From: Parcubacteria group bacterium GW2011_GWA2_43_11
Lineage (GTDB): Bacteria > Patescibacteriota > Minisyncoccia > Phycocordibacterales > UBA12088
Direction: 5' to 3'
Length of the DNA: 33,081 bases
Assembly: GCA_000998805.1 (NCBI GenBank)
Contig: LCFC01000007.1
Location: forward strand, 1-33,081
Part shown: positions 14,716 to 22,210 of the stretch, piece after piece
Layout of the letters: each line of letters opens with the position of its first letter
Numbering within the stretch: the first letter of the stretch is position 1
Translations under genes and position numbers: made by a program
The notes under the pieces: generated by a model
Seen by the model: the letters and a program-made list of their open reading frames with translations, nothing else
What the model was told of the DNA's origin: nothing
The model's database searches: none

Positions 14716-14826
14716 ATGAATATAGATATACTAATTATAGCTGCAATTGTTTTAGCTCTACTGTATTTTATAGTGCGTCGAATTGAAGAGAAGAAAAAAG
14801 AAAACTTTGAAAAGAGAGAGAATTAA
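14716..14826 (+). CDS. 36-aa single-pass membrane peptide
   Basis: This ORF is too short for the track. It reads as a hydrophobic helix (about residues 5-20) followed by a strongly charged tail (RRIEEKKKENFEKREN), the typical look of a small bitopic membrane peptide. A TATAAT hexamer at 14700-14705 ends 11 bp before the ATG, and no Shine-Dalgarno site is present, so a near-leaderless message is expected. There is no good -35. Function is unknown; the coding call is tentative. Confidence 0.5.
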   Translation: MNIDILIIAAIVLALLYFIVRRIEEKKKENFEKREN

Positions 14827-14830
14827 GCAA

Positions 14831-14897
14831 GTAGTGAGTAGTGAGTGACGAGTACTGAGTTACGAAGCTTGGATTGCCGCGCTTCGCTCGCAATGAC
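14831..14897. repeat. Degenerate GTGAGTA tract and REP-like palindrome
   Basis: An imperfect tract of GTAGTGAGTA-type units is followed by GATTGC-N11-CGCAATGAC, an imperfect palindrome with a CGCTTCGCTC core. Similar short palindromes are common intergenic repeats in several bacterial groups. No ORF covers it. Confidence 0.45.
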
Positions 14898-14927
14898 AAA
14901 ATTTCGAGTTAAGTTCTGTATACAATT

Positions 14928-14962
14928 AAAAAACACTTTCGCTTAAGGCGAAAGTGTTTTTT
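14928..14962. terminator. Bidirectional intrinsic terminator before the FN3-like gene end
   Basis: AAAAAACACTTTCGC and its exact complement surround TTAAG. T-runs on both strands fit its place between the convergent 36-aa ORF and the FN3-like gene. Confidence 0.85.
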
Positions 14963-14997
14963 AAATCGCTACTCGGTAACTAGCCTTACTTGCTACT

Positions 14998-16230
14998 TTA
15001 TTGTTTTTTTGTAGTGAATGATTGCGTTTTCCCCATGAGGAGCACATCGTCGCCCTCTGCATCTTCATACTCTACACCGAGAGCAAAGTAGTGCTTGGTG
15101 TTAAGGTCAAGGTACTGAATAGTACGAGTAAACATCTGGTACGTATCGAGGTCAGCGTCAAGTAGCACCTTTTGTAATACGTCACCACGAGGCCGTATGT
15201 CTTTATAGCGAGTGTTTGTTCGTGCAATGGTAGAAATAGCTGTTTGATCTTCGCCATAAACCATGAACGCTACACCGTTACGACTGGTATTCATGTCGAC
15301 GTTACCACTTACTGTTGCACTGTGTGCCTGAACGTTTTTTGTTGCATTGGTAACTACTTTTGGTTTCTCATTGGAAACATATCGTTGTGTCATGAATCGC
15401 ATAGTTTTACCGTAGCTCAAGTCACCTGCACTGTCTTGACCTACTGTACGATAATAGTAGGGAGTCTCATCACCTAGCTTCATAACAGGATATTCGTAGT
15501 TGCGCCCTTGTAGTTTGTAGACGAGTGTCTTTGGTGTTTGACGGTAGAGGTCACTTTCCTCTTCGCCGTATTCAAACCATACGTATGAATACTCGGCTTT
15601 ACGAAAATCAATAGTGCCTCGCAGTGTAGCTCTATTGTTGTCGACAGCAGTTGCTGATCCCGTACGAACACGTATGAGTGCGGTATCAAGCGAACTATCA
15701 ACTCCTGTTGTAAAGCTTTTCACTTCTCCGTAATCGTATGTACCGTGTTCGTTTAAGCCAACTGCTCGATAGTAGTACGTAGTCCTTGGAAGCAGGTATA
15801 ACACTTTTCTATCAAAGGGAGAAGCTCCTGTTTTTGTTTTGAGTACTTCTGAATCAGTTTTGTAGACGAGGTTATTAGGTGTAAATCCGTATTCAAACCA
15901 AATTCGTGCAACTTTTGATTTGTGAAAATCAATCAATCCTACAAATCGAACTCCTTCTTTTGTAATGTCGGTTACATTTCGTGTAGTAATTTCAAGTTCC
16001 GTTTTTATAGGCTTGTGTGACGCCCCTGTGCTGTTGCTGGGGTATCCATGTAAATCTTTCCATACACTGAGGTAGCTAGATGCGTACACCTGCATTTCCT
16101 CTTGAGTTTCAAATGTGCGACCATGGAAGCTGTATTCCGCATATGCTGATGTAGGGAGAAAAAAGCCTAATGTGCCTGCACAGAGCACTGCAAAGCTTAC
16201 GGGAAGTAATGATGTAAATATTGTTTTCAT
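14998..16230 (-). CDS. Secreted protein with three FN3-like domains
   Basis: I start the protein at ATG 16230 (410 aa) because MKTIFTSLLPVSFAVLCAGTL begins a signal peptide ending near SAYA-EYS, and the track's extra 15 residues precede the promoter. Three repeats end in the FN3-like pattern TYYYRAVGxNxxG...YGxxxSFTT, at about residues 160-180, 265-285 and 380-405. The protein has no obvious enzyme motif or C-terminal anchor, so it is probably secreted or held by other surface proteins. It likely serves adhesion or surface structure (inference). The promoter TTGACA-N17-TATCAT ends 7 bp before the ATG, predicting a leaderless mRNA. Confidence 0.8.
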   Translation of the reverse strand: MKTIFTSLLPVSFAVLCAGTLGFFLPTSAYAEYSFHGRTFETQEEMQVYASSYLSVWKDLHGYPSNSTGASHKPIKTELEITTRNVTDITKEGVRFVGLIDFHKSKVARIWFEYGFTPNNLVYKTDSEVLKTKTGASPFDRKVLYLLPRTTYYYRAVGLNEHGTYDYGEVKSFTTGVDSSLDTALIRVRTGSATAVDNNRATLRGTIDFRKAEYSYVWFEYGEEESDLYRQTPKTLVYKLQGRNYEYPVMKLGDETPYYYRTVGQDSAGDLSYGKTMRFMTQRYVSNEKPKVVTNATKNVQAHSATVSGNVDMNTSRNGVAFMVYGEDQTAISTIARTNTRYKDIRPRGDVLQKVLLDADLDTYQMFTRTIQYLDLNTKHYFALGVEYEDAEGDDVLLMGKTQSFTTKKQ

Positions 16231-16236
16231 ATAAAT

Positions 16237-16265
16237 ATGATACAACATATAACATATTGTGTCAA
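16237..16265 (-). promoter_or_regulatory. Promoter of the FN3-like protein gene, leaderless type
   Basis: On the minus strand TTGACA-N17-TATCAT is read. It is a strong full promoter, and its -10 ends 7 bp before the ATG. This makes it the best single case for leaderless initiation in the window. Confidence 0.75.
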
Positions 16266-16290
16266 TATAATCCAATCAGATACAAATTCA

Positions 16291-16313
16291 CCCCACACAT
16301 GAGTTGTGTGGGG
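16291..16313. terminator. Hairpin after the PRT-like gene
   Basis: CCCCACACA and TGTGTGGGG form a perfect 9-bp stem around TGAGT. On the minus strand it follows the PRT-like stop by about 20 bp, with a weak T-rich tail (TGAATTTGT). Confidence 0.65.
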
Positions 16314-16332
16314 CTAGGCTATAATAGCCAGG

Positions 16333-16854
16333 TTATTCATTGAATCGGAAAATAGATACAATATCAATACCGTAAATATTTAGAGATTTCGAGTAGTTCA
16401 CAATGGTTGTAACAAAGGGTAGAAAAAATGCACCTTTCTCCTCCACTGCTTGTGCAGTTAAAACTGTACGCAAACCCGTTGTGAGAACATGTGTGCATAG
16501 CACCACACAGTCACCTGCTTGCACATCCGTACTTTTTAAAACCATCATGGTTCGTTCTTGAGCATCCTTTGATTCCTCTGCATAAACCCCGTAGACAGTC
16601 ATGTCAATATCTTCGCTTATATGCTGAGCTATGTTTTGAGCCAAGGTTGCAGAACGGATACCAACACCCACCACTTTTGTAATTCTTGAAAGACTGCATC
16701 CGTGCCTTATCAGTCCCCACATCATTTCAAACGCTGTGCGGTCAAGCAAGTCTCCCTGAACTTTCTCATCGAAAAGCCGAGTTGATCCAGCATTGTCTGA
16801 ATGCAGTGCTCCCTTTTCAGTAAACATTTGATAAAAATAGGCATTATCTACCAT
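16333..16854 (-). CDS. Degenerate orotate-PRTase-like phosphoribosyltransferase fold protein
   Basis: The start is ATG 16854 (173 aa), set by GGGGAGG 7 nt upstream; the track's 16920 ATG lies inside the promoter. The fold resembles type I phosphoribosyltransferases: a VVGVGIRSATLAQNIAQ loop and a PRPP-motif strand, DCVVLCTHVLTTGLRTVLTA. In active enzymes the latter reads as hydrophobic residues then D-[DE]-V-x-T-T-G. Here the two acidic residues are Thr and His, so PRPP chemistry may be lost. The order pyrE, pyrF, NUDIX, PRT-like and a shared TTGACTTAT promoter box suggest a role tied to pyrimidines, perhaps as sensor or partner of PyrE (inference). Confidence 0.65.
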   Translation of the reverse strand: MVDNAYFYQMFTEKGALHSDNAGSTRLFDEKVQGDLLDRTAFEMMWGLIRHGCSLSRITKVVGVGIRSATLAQNIAQHISEDIDMTVYGVYAEESKDAQERTMMVLKSTDVQAGDCVVLCTHVLTTGLRTVLTAQAVEEKGAFFLPFVTTIVNYSKSLNIYGIDIVSIFRFNE

Positions 16855-16918
16855 GGTATTTCCTCCCCTGTTGAGGTTTATGTATGGAACATTACAGCAT
16901 ATGTAAAATCTACCCTGC

Positions 16919-16946
16919 ATGGTAGCTTACGCGTGTAATAAGTCAA
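16919..16946 (-). promoter_or_regulatory. Promoter of the PRT-like gene
   Basis: On the minus strand TTGACT-N16-TACCAT is read. It shares the box TTGACTTAT with the pyrE promoter at 18963-18990, which has the same N16 spacing. Confidence 0.55.
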
Positions 16947-16958
16947 CCGCTTGTGCCT

Positions 16959-17366
16959 TTATCTAAGCAAATTTTGATCGAGAATATCTTTAATATATAT
17001 ATCAAGGTCATCTTTTTCTTTCATAGCATCTATCGTAAGCCATGTGCATGAATCATTTTCACTAGTATCAAGCACAATCACCCCTTCCGTGCTTGCTCTG
17101 TAGGTGAGGCGGACAACATGTTTTTTCTCTTCTACAAAAATATCTTGAGCATAAATCAGCGTAGGTTGTGAGGTAAGTGTTAACCCTGTTTCTTCAAAAA
17201 CTTCGCGCGATAAATTTTCAATAAGCGGAGTTTCAACATTGATTCTTCCTCCCACAATGTCCCATGTTCCTTGGACGGCAGGATATTTTTTAAGATTCCT
17301 GTGGAGCAGAAGAAACTCACCTTGATTGTTTTCTAAAAAAACCTTAACCCCCACCTGTAATTCCAT
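16959..17366 (-). CDS. NUDIX hydrolase
   Basis: The 135-aa protein has a complete Nudix box, GGRINVETPLIENLSREVFEETGL (G-x5-E-x7-R-E-x2-E-E-x-G), within a normal-length Nudix fold. The family cleaves nucleoside diphosphates linked to another group, using Mg2+ held by the box glutamates. The KKYPAVQGTWDIVGG lead-in resembles the MutT/ADP-ribose groups, but the substrate cannot be told from motifs. The place beside pyrE and pyrF suggests a nucleotide or PRPP-derived substrate (inference). A terminator separates it from pyrF. Its own extended -10, TGTTATACT, ends 9 bp before ATG 17366, so the message is probably leaderless. Confidence 0.93.
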   Translation of the reverse strand: MELQVGVKVFLENNQGEFLLLHRNLKKYPAVQGTWDIVGGRINVETPLIENLSREVFEETGLTLTSQPTLIYAQDIFVEEKKHVVRLTYRASTEGVIVLDTSENDSCTWLTIDAMKEKDDLDIYIKDILDQNLLR

Positions 17367-17374
17367 ATGAGTAA

Positions 17375-17383
17375 AGTATAACA
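17375..17383 (-). promoter_or_regulatory. Extended -10 of the NUDIX gene
   Basis: TGTTATACT on the minus strand is identical to the helicase-nuclease promoter element. It ends 9 bp before the ATG, leaving a leader of about 2 nt. Confidence 0.55.
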
Positions 17384-17400
17384 GAGTACTGAAAAACAGA

Positions 17401-17427
17401 ACAACCCCGTACGCCGTACGGGGTTGT
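17401..17427 (-). terminator. Intrinsic terminator of the pyrEF operon
   Basis: ACAACCCCGTACG pairs perfectly with CGTACGGGGTTGT. On the minus strand CTGTTTTTC follows. It lies 30 bp after the pyrF stop. Confidence 0.85.
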
Positions 17428-17457
17428 GGTAAAGAATGAACAGAATTATTGATGTAG

Positions 17458-18183
17458 TTATTTCAGTGCAAGTATTTGAGATGCCAGTTTCACTGCAACC
17501 TCACGAGGATTGTTGGATTGATAAATCCCTGACCCTACAATGGCGTGCCAGAAATTACCTGCAACCAATCCACACTCTGAAATTGCACCTCCCTGAGTAA
17601 TGAATCCGGGAGCAGAAAGAGTAAAGTTTCCTTCACCGAGTATATCAACAAGCCATCCTCGTATCCTTCGTACCCATTCGGGTTTGTTGCCAGGGACTAC
17701 AAAGTGTCTCACGCCATAATGGGCAGCGAGTAGGTAGATTCGTTCCGGAGCATCATCTGCAATATATCCTCCCTCACTCACCAGAAATTCGGGGTGAGTC
17801 ATGATACCACCGGTCATAACCTGTAGTCCCGCACTCAAACAGCTCTCCGTCCATACTTCTTGGGTACGCGGGCCTGTGAATGGAAACAGAATGGCGACGT
17901 CGACACCTGCAGATTTCAGGTCATGCGCGAAACTTTTTCCCATATCAGGGATATCGTTCCCAGCTTTTTGGTGATCATAAATAACCACCATATCACCGTT
18001 ACTGCTTGATTTGATGATGTTTACTGCTTTCTCAAGTCCACGAAAACCCAAGCGAAACCCGACCTTGAATGCACTTAAACCGTTGATACCTTTGAGTTCT
18101 TTTGCAAAATACTCAAGTAACCCAAGGTTTTCAATATCAGCAGCAAAAATCAGACTCTTGTTCAATGGTGTAAATTCTTTCAT
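17458..18183 (-). CDS. pyrF: Orotidine 5'-phosphate decarboxylase PyrF, divergent subfamily
   Basis: The start is ATG 18183 (241 aa), set by AAGGAGG 7 nt upstream; the longer track ORF overlaps pyrE in another frame. OMP decarboxylase makes UMP from OMP. Visible motifs are FAADIENLG, the lysine of AFKVGF, the catalytic loop DHQKAGNDIP, SAPGFITQGG and the phosphate-binding end AIVGSGIYQS. The loop has one more residue on each side of the lysine than the common D-x-K-x-x-D-I-P form. The arginine usual in VGR-x-I is Ser here. This points to a divergent subfamily with possibly altered activity. It follows pyrE by 10 bp in one operon. Confidence 0.85.
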   Translation of the reverse strand: MKEFTPLNKSLIFAADIENLGLLEYFAKELKGINGLSAFKVGFRLGFRGLEKAVNIIKSSSNGDMVVIYDHQKAGNDIPDMGKSFAHDLKSAGVDVAILFPFTGPRTQEVWTESCLSAGLQVMTGGIMTHPEFLVSEGGYIADDAPERIYLLAAHYGVRHFVVPGNKPEWVRRIRGWLVDILGEGNFTLSAPGFITQGGAISECGLVAGNFWHAIVGSGIYQSNNPREVAVKLASQILALK

Positions 18184-18193
18184 TTCTCCCTCC

Positions 18194-18895
18194 TTATTCG
18201 GGATAGTGTTGGTGTAAGAATTGCCAATTGCTCCCTTCTTTGGCGCGCAAAGCAATGGAACCCATCTTGCAGTACAGGCAGTCTTCAGGCTCGTAATTCG
18301 GCAGATGATTTTCATACAGTGCGAGAATTTTTCGACCGCGAATATGGGTGCGTCCAGATCTGTTGATCAGTGCAAAGATATACTCGGTGGTTAATGCCTC
18401 CACAAGATCAATGGCGTCTATTGTCAAATCAAGTGTTCCTCCTGTGGTGATAACATCATCACCGAGAAGGAGACGTTCACCACGAGATACTTTGGTTCGA
18501 TTGAAGGTCATGATTTTTTTTCCTTCCGAATCAAACCCTTTTTCGGCATAGCCTGAGGGACACAGTCTTCCGTTTTCATGGCTTACTACACCGCCTAGGT
18601 GGTGAGCAAAGAAAATAGCTCCCATAGCCGGTCCAATGGCCTTCTGTATTTCTTTTGGTGAATACCCAAGGCTTGCAAGTATCGCCATAAACTTATGCGC
18701 GATAATGTGAAAGAAGTGGTAATCGTGCAGGAGCTGGTCACTGTTGAAAAAACCACCGCTGTGTTTTCCACTGGTAAGCTGGACATGTGGTCTCAACGGA
18801 TTGCCATCATGAATCCAGTACCCGTCTTTTTCGATGTATTTGTCGATAACATACTGAGGGAAAAATCCCCCCACAGCACTGTCTAGTTTACCCAT
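18194..18895 (-). CDS. pyrE: Orotate phosphoribosyltransferase PyrE
   Basis: The 233-aa protein joins orotate and PRPP to give OMP, the step before PyrF. It has the orotate-side LTSGKHSGGFFNSDQLL and the PRPP-binding motif LLLGDDVITTGGTLDLTIDAI with both acidic residues kept. A C-terminal segment, EPEDCLYCKMGSIALRAK, includes a CxxC that could bind metal, somewhat beyond the usual ~210 aa. AAGGAG lies 8 nt before the ATG at 18895. It leads the pyrEF operon behind a promoter whose -35 overlaps a palindrome. No other de novo pyrimidine genes are visible. Confidence 0.92.
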   Translation of the reverse strand: MGKLDSAVGGFFPQYVIDKYIEKDGYWIHDGNPLRPHVQLTSGKHSGGFFNSDQLLHDYHFFHIIAHKFMAILASLGYSPKEIQKAIGPAMGAIFFAHHLGGVVSHENGRLCPSGYAEKGFDSEGKKIMTFNRTKVSRGERLLLGDDVITTGGTLDLTIDAIDLVEALTTEYIFALINRSGRTHIRGRKILALYENHLPNYEPEDCLYCKMGSIALRAKEGSNWQFLHQHYPE

Positions 18896-18962
18896 CGTCG
18901 CTTCTCCTTGTTAAAGGTCATATTTACGTACAAAATATTGCACGCGAAAAAACTCTAGCGCT

Positions 18963-18990
18963 ATACTAACTTACTTGACGTATAAGTCAA
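18963..18990 (-). promoter_or_regulatory. pyrEF promoter with overlapping palindrome
   Basis: On the minus strand TTGACT-N16-TAGTAT is read. The -35 lies within TTGAC-N6-GTCAA (18975-18990), an operator-like inverted repeat. The PRT-like gene promoter shares TTGACTTAT. Confidence 0.5.
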
Positions 18991-19006
18991 ACAATGTTTT
19001 TTTTGG

Positions 19007-19032
19007 AAAAAAGAAGGACCGACCTTCTTTTT
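19007..19032. terminator. Bidirectional terminator after the Gmad2 gene
   Basis: AAAAAAGAAGG-ACCGA-CCTTCTTTTT has T-runs on both strands. It lies just after the Gmad2 stop on the minus strand. Confidence 0.85.
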
Positions 19033-19035
19033 CTG

Positions 19036-19581
19036 TTACTGAGCAGGAGCAAACATGACGGTTATTTCAAACGCGTCATCGTTTTCGGGTAAACCTGAAG
19101 GGTTGTCTTTTTGAAGTATGAGTGACCCCCGTTGCATGAAGTCAGGGTCGCCTGGTCTATATGGTGGCTCAAACGTAAGTGTAACCTCAAAAGGCACATA
19201 CTCCTCCGTCATCCAGTCGCTTTGTGCTTGCGCTATACCTTGCGCAATAATAAGCCCGTCCCAGTTGGTGAGTACCACAGGGAAACTTGCTTCAAAGTAC
19301 CATGTACCTCGTGCTTCACCTTCGATAATGAGTGGGCTTGTAATTCCTCCAGTATTAAGATTTCTTACTACAATTACATCCTTGTAAGCGAGAGGTGTAC
19401 TTACATTTTCATTTTCCTCTGGAGTAATCGTATCAGACACTTTTTCGGGTATAGTATTGTTTTCTTTGGTAACAATAGGCTCAGGTACTTCCTCTGGTAC
19501 CACATTATTATTTTCCTGGTACTGCCAAACTATTCCTCCGAGGATAATCAGAAGCAGTGCAAATAGTACTATATTTTTCAT
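19036..19581 (-). CDS. Membrane-anchored Gmad2 immunoglobulin-like domain protein
   Basis: The 181-aa protein has an N-terminal membrane anchor (about 3-20), an acidic Glu/Pro/Asn-rich linker to about residue 70, and a C-terminal Gmad2 domain. The domain is recognised by ITSPLIIEGEARGTWYFEASFPVVL, the NWDGLIIAQG turn, WMTEEYVPFEVTLTF and the last strand. Gmad2 is an Ig-like fold known from spore-germination and other surface proteins; no enzymatic role is known. It should sit outside the membrane. The ATG at 19581 lies 7 bp after TGATATACT, so the mRNA is probably leaderless. Confidence 0.85.
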   Translation of the reverse strand: MKNIVLFALLLIILGGIVWQYQENNNVVPEEVPEPIVTKENNTIPEKVSDTITPEENENVSTPLAYKDVIVVRNLNTGGITSPLIIEGEARGTWYFEASFPVVLTNWDGLIIAQGIAQAQSDWMTEEYVPFEVTLTFEPPYRPGDPDFMQRGSLILQKDNPSGLPENDDAFEITVMFAPAQ

Positions 19582-19587
19582 AGGTAC

Positions 19588-19596
19588 AGTATATCA
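19588..19596 (-). promoter_or_regulatory. Extended -10 of the Gmad2 gene
   Basis: TGATATACT on the minus strand ends 7 bp before the ATG. The same nonamer precedes the genes at 19917 and 21311. Confidence 0.6.
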
Positions 19597-19713
19597 CAAA
19601 ACTTTATGTATTTATGAATATATATTCCACTTTTCAGTAAACCTGTTTCTGCTTCATGTTGGAAGTCAATCCTATATACTCTTCAGCACCTACATTACAC
19701 GCACATGAAAACC

Positions 19714-19917
19714 CTAGAGAAGACCTTCAAATGATTTTGTGTAGGTGTTTAAAAATGCCGGTATCACAAACATAAGTCCAATAAGCGGTAGGAATATTGT
19801 GAGTCCAGTAATCCAAAGCATCGTGAGAAAATATTTACGTGTCTTCTCTACAGATTCATAAATAGCGGTTAGTTTTATTTCTTGAGCATCAAGCTTGTTT
19901 TTAATTTCTTGTTCCAT
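19714..19917 (-). CDS. Small 67-aa membrane protein with N-terminal coiled segment
   Basis: The first ~28 residues (KNKLDAQEIKLTAIYESVEKTRKYF) form a charged amphipathic helix. A long hydrophobic stretch (LTMLWITGLTIFLPLIGLMFVIPAFL) follows and could be one long or two short membrane helices. I do not recognise a named family; similar small proteins are common in Patescibacteria. The start is supported by TGATATACT ending 7 bp before ATG 19917, which implies a leaderless message. Confidence 0.7.
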   Translation of the reverse strand: MEQEIKNKLDAQEIKLTAIYESVEKTRKYFLTMLWITGLTIFLPLIGLMFVIPAFLNTYTKSFEGLL

Positions 19918-19923
19918 GTTTGT

Positions 19924-19932
19924 AGTATATCA
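19924..19932 (-). promoter_or_regulatory. Extended -10 of the 67-aa membrane protein gene
   Basis: TGATATACT on the minus strand ends 7 bp before ATG 19917, the same layout as the Gmad2 gene. Confidence 0.6.
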
Positions 19933-20003
19933 GAATGTGCTTGATACGTGGTACGTACTGCCACCAAATATAACGGTGCATACAAGATGTTGTTCAGGCG
20001 GTA

Positions 20004-21311
20004 TTAGGACAGATTTGTAGTCGGATGTTTTATTTCTTCCTGTAATCGTTTAATTTCATTTTTTAACTCAACCATCTTTAGTTCCCTATGAATTGCAAGT
20101 TTGTTAAATTTTTCGAGTTCCTCAAGATTATTGGCAACCTCATTTTGTGCGGTTCTCTGAGCTGTGATGTCTTCACCGGAACTAAGTGTTCCAATATATC
20201 CACCTTGATTGTTTGTGAGTAGTTTATTGTGCCACCGAATTAATTTTTTCGTACCCGATTTGGCTATAATATAATTTTCAAAGTACTCAACAGGAGTACT
20301 TTCTGAAATTTTCTTAAATACGGCTTGAACTTTTTCTTGTTCTTCTTTAGGAATATAGGTTTCTATCCAATTTTTTCCTACAATATGTTCCATAGTGTCT
20401 TCAAGTAAAGCACAGCCGCTTTTGTTAATTTTTATCACCACAGCATTTTTACTGAGTACCACAATAGCGTTGCCGACTATATTAAAGTAATTTTCAGTCT
20501 TTATTTGTTCCTCTGTAAGATTCTTAAGTAGCATGGCTTTTGCTGTCATATCTCGAGATACTACAAAAAAGTTATTTTCAATCACATCAACAGTTGACTC
20601 AATAATTGTGTACACACCAGCACTGTTTTTTATCCTACAGGTAATATTTTTTGATGGAGGAATTACATTTTTCTGAAGAAGCTTACCACCCTCTTGGGTA
20701 AAGTTTTCAAGTAAAGAAGTGAGTATTTGGGGTGCATCATCAGGGTGTATAAACTCAAATATACATTTGCCAATAATATCCTTATTAGCATAGCCTAAAA
20801 TTTTTTCATGAGCTTTGTTTGCAAAAGTATATTTTGGATTAAGTGAAATATCTAAAATAGTGATTATGTCACTTGTTTTGTCGAGTAGCATCTTATACAA
20901 AACACCATTATCCTTTTCTTTTTTTTCCTGTGATATGTCATCGATGATAACGGCAAAAAAATTCTCCTTAGGTGAGTACGCATAGACCTCAAACCATTTA
21001 TTAACACTGTTTGAGTAATATTCAAATTTATCCTCTTTTCCAGTTTGTGCTACTTTAGAATATCTTTCTATCAGACGCCCTTTATCGTTTTCAACTCCCA
21101 TAAGAACATCAGTGAACCTTTTACCGAGCACACCTTCTTTCTTAAGACCCGTGATTTTTTCAAATGCTTGATTTACCTCCAAAAAAACATAATCCACTCC
21201 TCTTCCTTCTGTGTCAGTGACGAGTTGATGGTACGCAAAACCAGTAGGCATTTTCTGAATGAGGTCCTTAAAATTTAAATCAGGTGCGTCGCCAGTGGAT
21301 GATTTGTTCAT
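20004..21311 (-). CDS. Triple-PAS protein with C-terminal coiled coil and no kinase domain
   Basis: The 435-aa protein has no membrane segment and holds three PAS-type domains: about 10-125 (FLEVNQAFEKITGLKKEGVLGKRF), 140-260 (FANKAHEKILGYANKDIIGK..HPDDA) and 270-390 (INKSGCALLEDTMEHIVGKNW..SGEDIT). It ends in a coiled coil (EELEKFNKLAIHRELKMVELKNEIKRLQEE) that in sensor kinases links PAS domains to HisKA. Here the chain stops right after the coil, so there is no H-box or ATPase. It may sense a small ligand or redox state and act through binding, perhaps with the kinase at 25390 (inference). TGATATACT lies 30 bp before the ATG, giving a short leader without a Shine-Dalgarno site. Confidence 0.85.
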   Translation of the reverse strand: MNKSSTGDAPDLNFKDLIQKMPTGFAYHQLVTDTEGRGVDYVFLEVNQAFEKITGLKKEGVLGKRFTDVLMGVENDKGRLIERYSKVAQTGKEDKFEYYSNSVNKWFEVYAYSPKENFFAVIIDDISQEKKEKDNGVLYKMLLDKTSDIITILDISLNPKYTFANKAHEKILGYANKDIIGKCIFEFIHPDDAPQILTSLLENFTQEGGKLLQKNVIPPSKNITCRIKNSAGVYTIIESTVDVIENNFFVVSRDMTAKAMLLKNLTEEQIKTENYFNIVGNAIVVLSKNAVVIKINKSGCALLEDTMEHIVGKNWIETYIPKEEQEKVQAVFKKISESTPVEYFENYIIAKSGTKKLIRWHNKLLTNNQGGYIGTLSSGEDITAQRTAQNEVANNLEELEKFNKLAIHRELKMVELKNEIKRLQEEIKHPTTNLS

Positions 21312-21340
21312 GCGTGGTTCATGTGAATTTCTATTTTTAT

Positions 21341-21349
21341 AGTATATCA
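21341..21349 (-). promoter_or_regulatory. Extended -10 of the PAS protein gene
   Basis: TGATATACT on the minus strand. The predicted leader is about 24 nt, unlike the leaderless neighbours with the same element. Confidence 0.5.
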
Positions 21350-21554
21350 GAGTATGGTTGGTAAAGTATCACACATTTCGCAAAATAGTTTCCAGCAAGT
21401 AATAAAAAAATTTGTGTATGTTGTAGATTTTTTATTGCAAAAAGTAGTAATAAATATAATTGCTAATTGTAAATATATACGCAAATTTACCGTGCTGTAT
21501 AGTAGTAGTACGTACACTATTAGTATAAATCGTACATGTTATTCATTAATCATC

Positions 21555-21848
21555 ATGACTATGAACAGAGACACAAGAGAAAATGGAGATGCTGTAGCAT
21601 GGACAGCGATTGTAGTAGCGGTTCTAGCGATGGTTTTTTCTTGGGTCGCATTCAATCGCTCAGGAGTGGATGTGGATCAAGTTGTTGAACAAAAATTTGA
21701 CAACGCGTTGGTTGATTTCGAAACAAGATACCAACGACTTGAAAATGAAGTGCAACAAAGGACAACAGAAGACGAAGTTGTAACACCTACTATTGTACCA
21801 ACTACAGACGAAGAGTCAGCTGATGTAGGAACTAGTTCAGAGAGGTAA
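21555..21848 (+). CDS. Small anchored protein with coiled coil
   Basis: I place the start at ATG 21555 (97 aa) rather than at 21354, because the 67 extra residues are AT-rich noise. ATG 21561 is equally possible. The protein has one membrane helix (AWTAIVVAVLAMVFSWVAF), then a charged coiled-coil stretch (VVEQKFDNALVDFETRYQRLENEVQQR) and a disordered acidic Thr-rich tail. I do not recognise a family. It lies 24 bp before the GlsB-like gene and is probably co-transcribed with it. No strong ribosome site is visible. Confidence 0.65.
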   Translation: MTMNRDTRENGDAVAWTAIVVAVLAMVFSWVAFNRSGVDVDQVVEQKFDNALVDFETRYQRLENEVQQRTTEDEVVTPTIVPTTDEESADVGTSSER

Positions 21849-21872
21849 ATTATTAATCTAATCACTTGAATT

Positions 21873-22133
21873 ATGAATATTGTTTTATGGATAATCTTTG
21901 GAGGAGTCGCTGGTTGGGTTGCGTCACTTATTGTTGGAGCTGATTCCAGTTTGGGGATAGTAGGAAATGTTGTCGTAGGTATCATCGGAGCATTTCTGGG
22001 AGGTTGGATTGGTGACCAAACAGGAATAAGATCAGGGGCACCTGGTGCTGATAGACCCACTGACTTTGTGGGGTTTGTATGGGCAGTTATTGGTGCTGTT
22101 ATTCTTCTCTTTATCTTAAACTTGCTTTTCTAA
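21873..22133 (+). CDS. GlsB/YeaQ/YmgE-type small membrane protein (transglycosylase-associated family)
   Basis: The 86-aa protein is almost entirely hydrophobic, with three predicted helices. It has the family's Gly-rich pattern: WIIFGGVAGWVASLIVG, GIVGNVVVGIIGAFLGGWIG and a final WAVIGAVILLFIL helix. The family is widespread, stress-related and of unknown molecular function; the old name 'transglycosylase-associated' is not backed by activity. It is the second gene of a two-gene unit with the coiled-coil protein, which might be its partner (inference). Confidence 0.88.
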   Translation: MNIVLWIIFGGVAGWVASLIVGADSSLGIVGNVVVGIIGAFLGGWIGDQTGIRSGAPGADRPTDFVGFVWAVIGAVILLFILNLLF

Positions 22134-22164
22134 TTATACTTCATGCAAAAAAACAGTAACAAAA

Positions 22165-22188
22165 CAAACTCTACTTTTGTAGAGTTTG
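22165..22188 (-). terminator. Terminator after the carboxypeptidase pair
   Basis: CAAACTCTAC-TTTT-GTAGAGTTTG is a perfect 10-bp stem. On the minus strand TTTTGTTAC and a longer T-run follow. It also lies after the GlsB-like gene, so it serves convergent units. Confidence 0.8.
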
Positions 22189-22210
22189 CATGCAGCCTCA
22201 CATAACGTAG

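Noticed and set aside
17458-18315. 285-aa version of PyrF from the track
   Set aside because: The first 44 residues overlap pyrE in another frame and lack similarity. AAGGAGG supports the ATG at 18183.
21354-21554. N-terminal extension of the anchored coiled-coil protein
   Set aside because: The 67 residues translate AT-rich intergenic DNA and precede a normal membrane anchor start.
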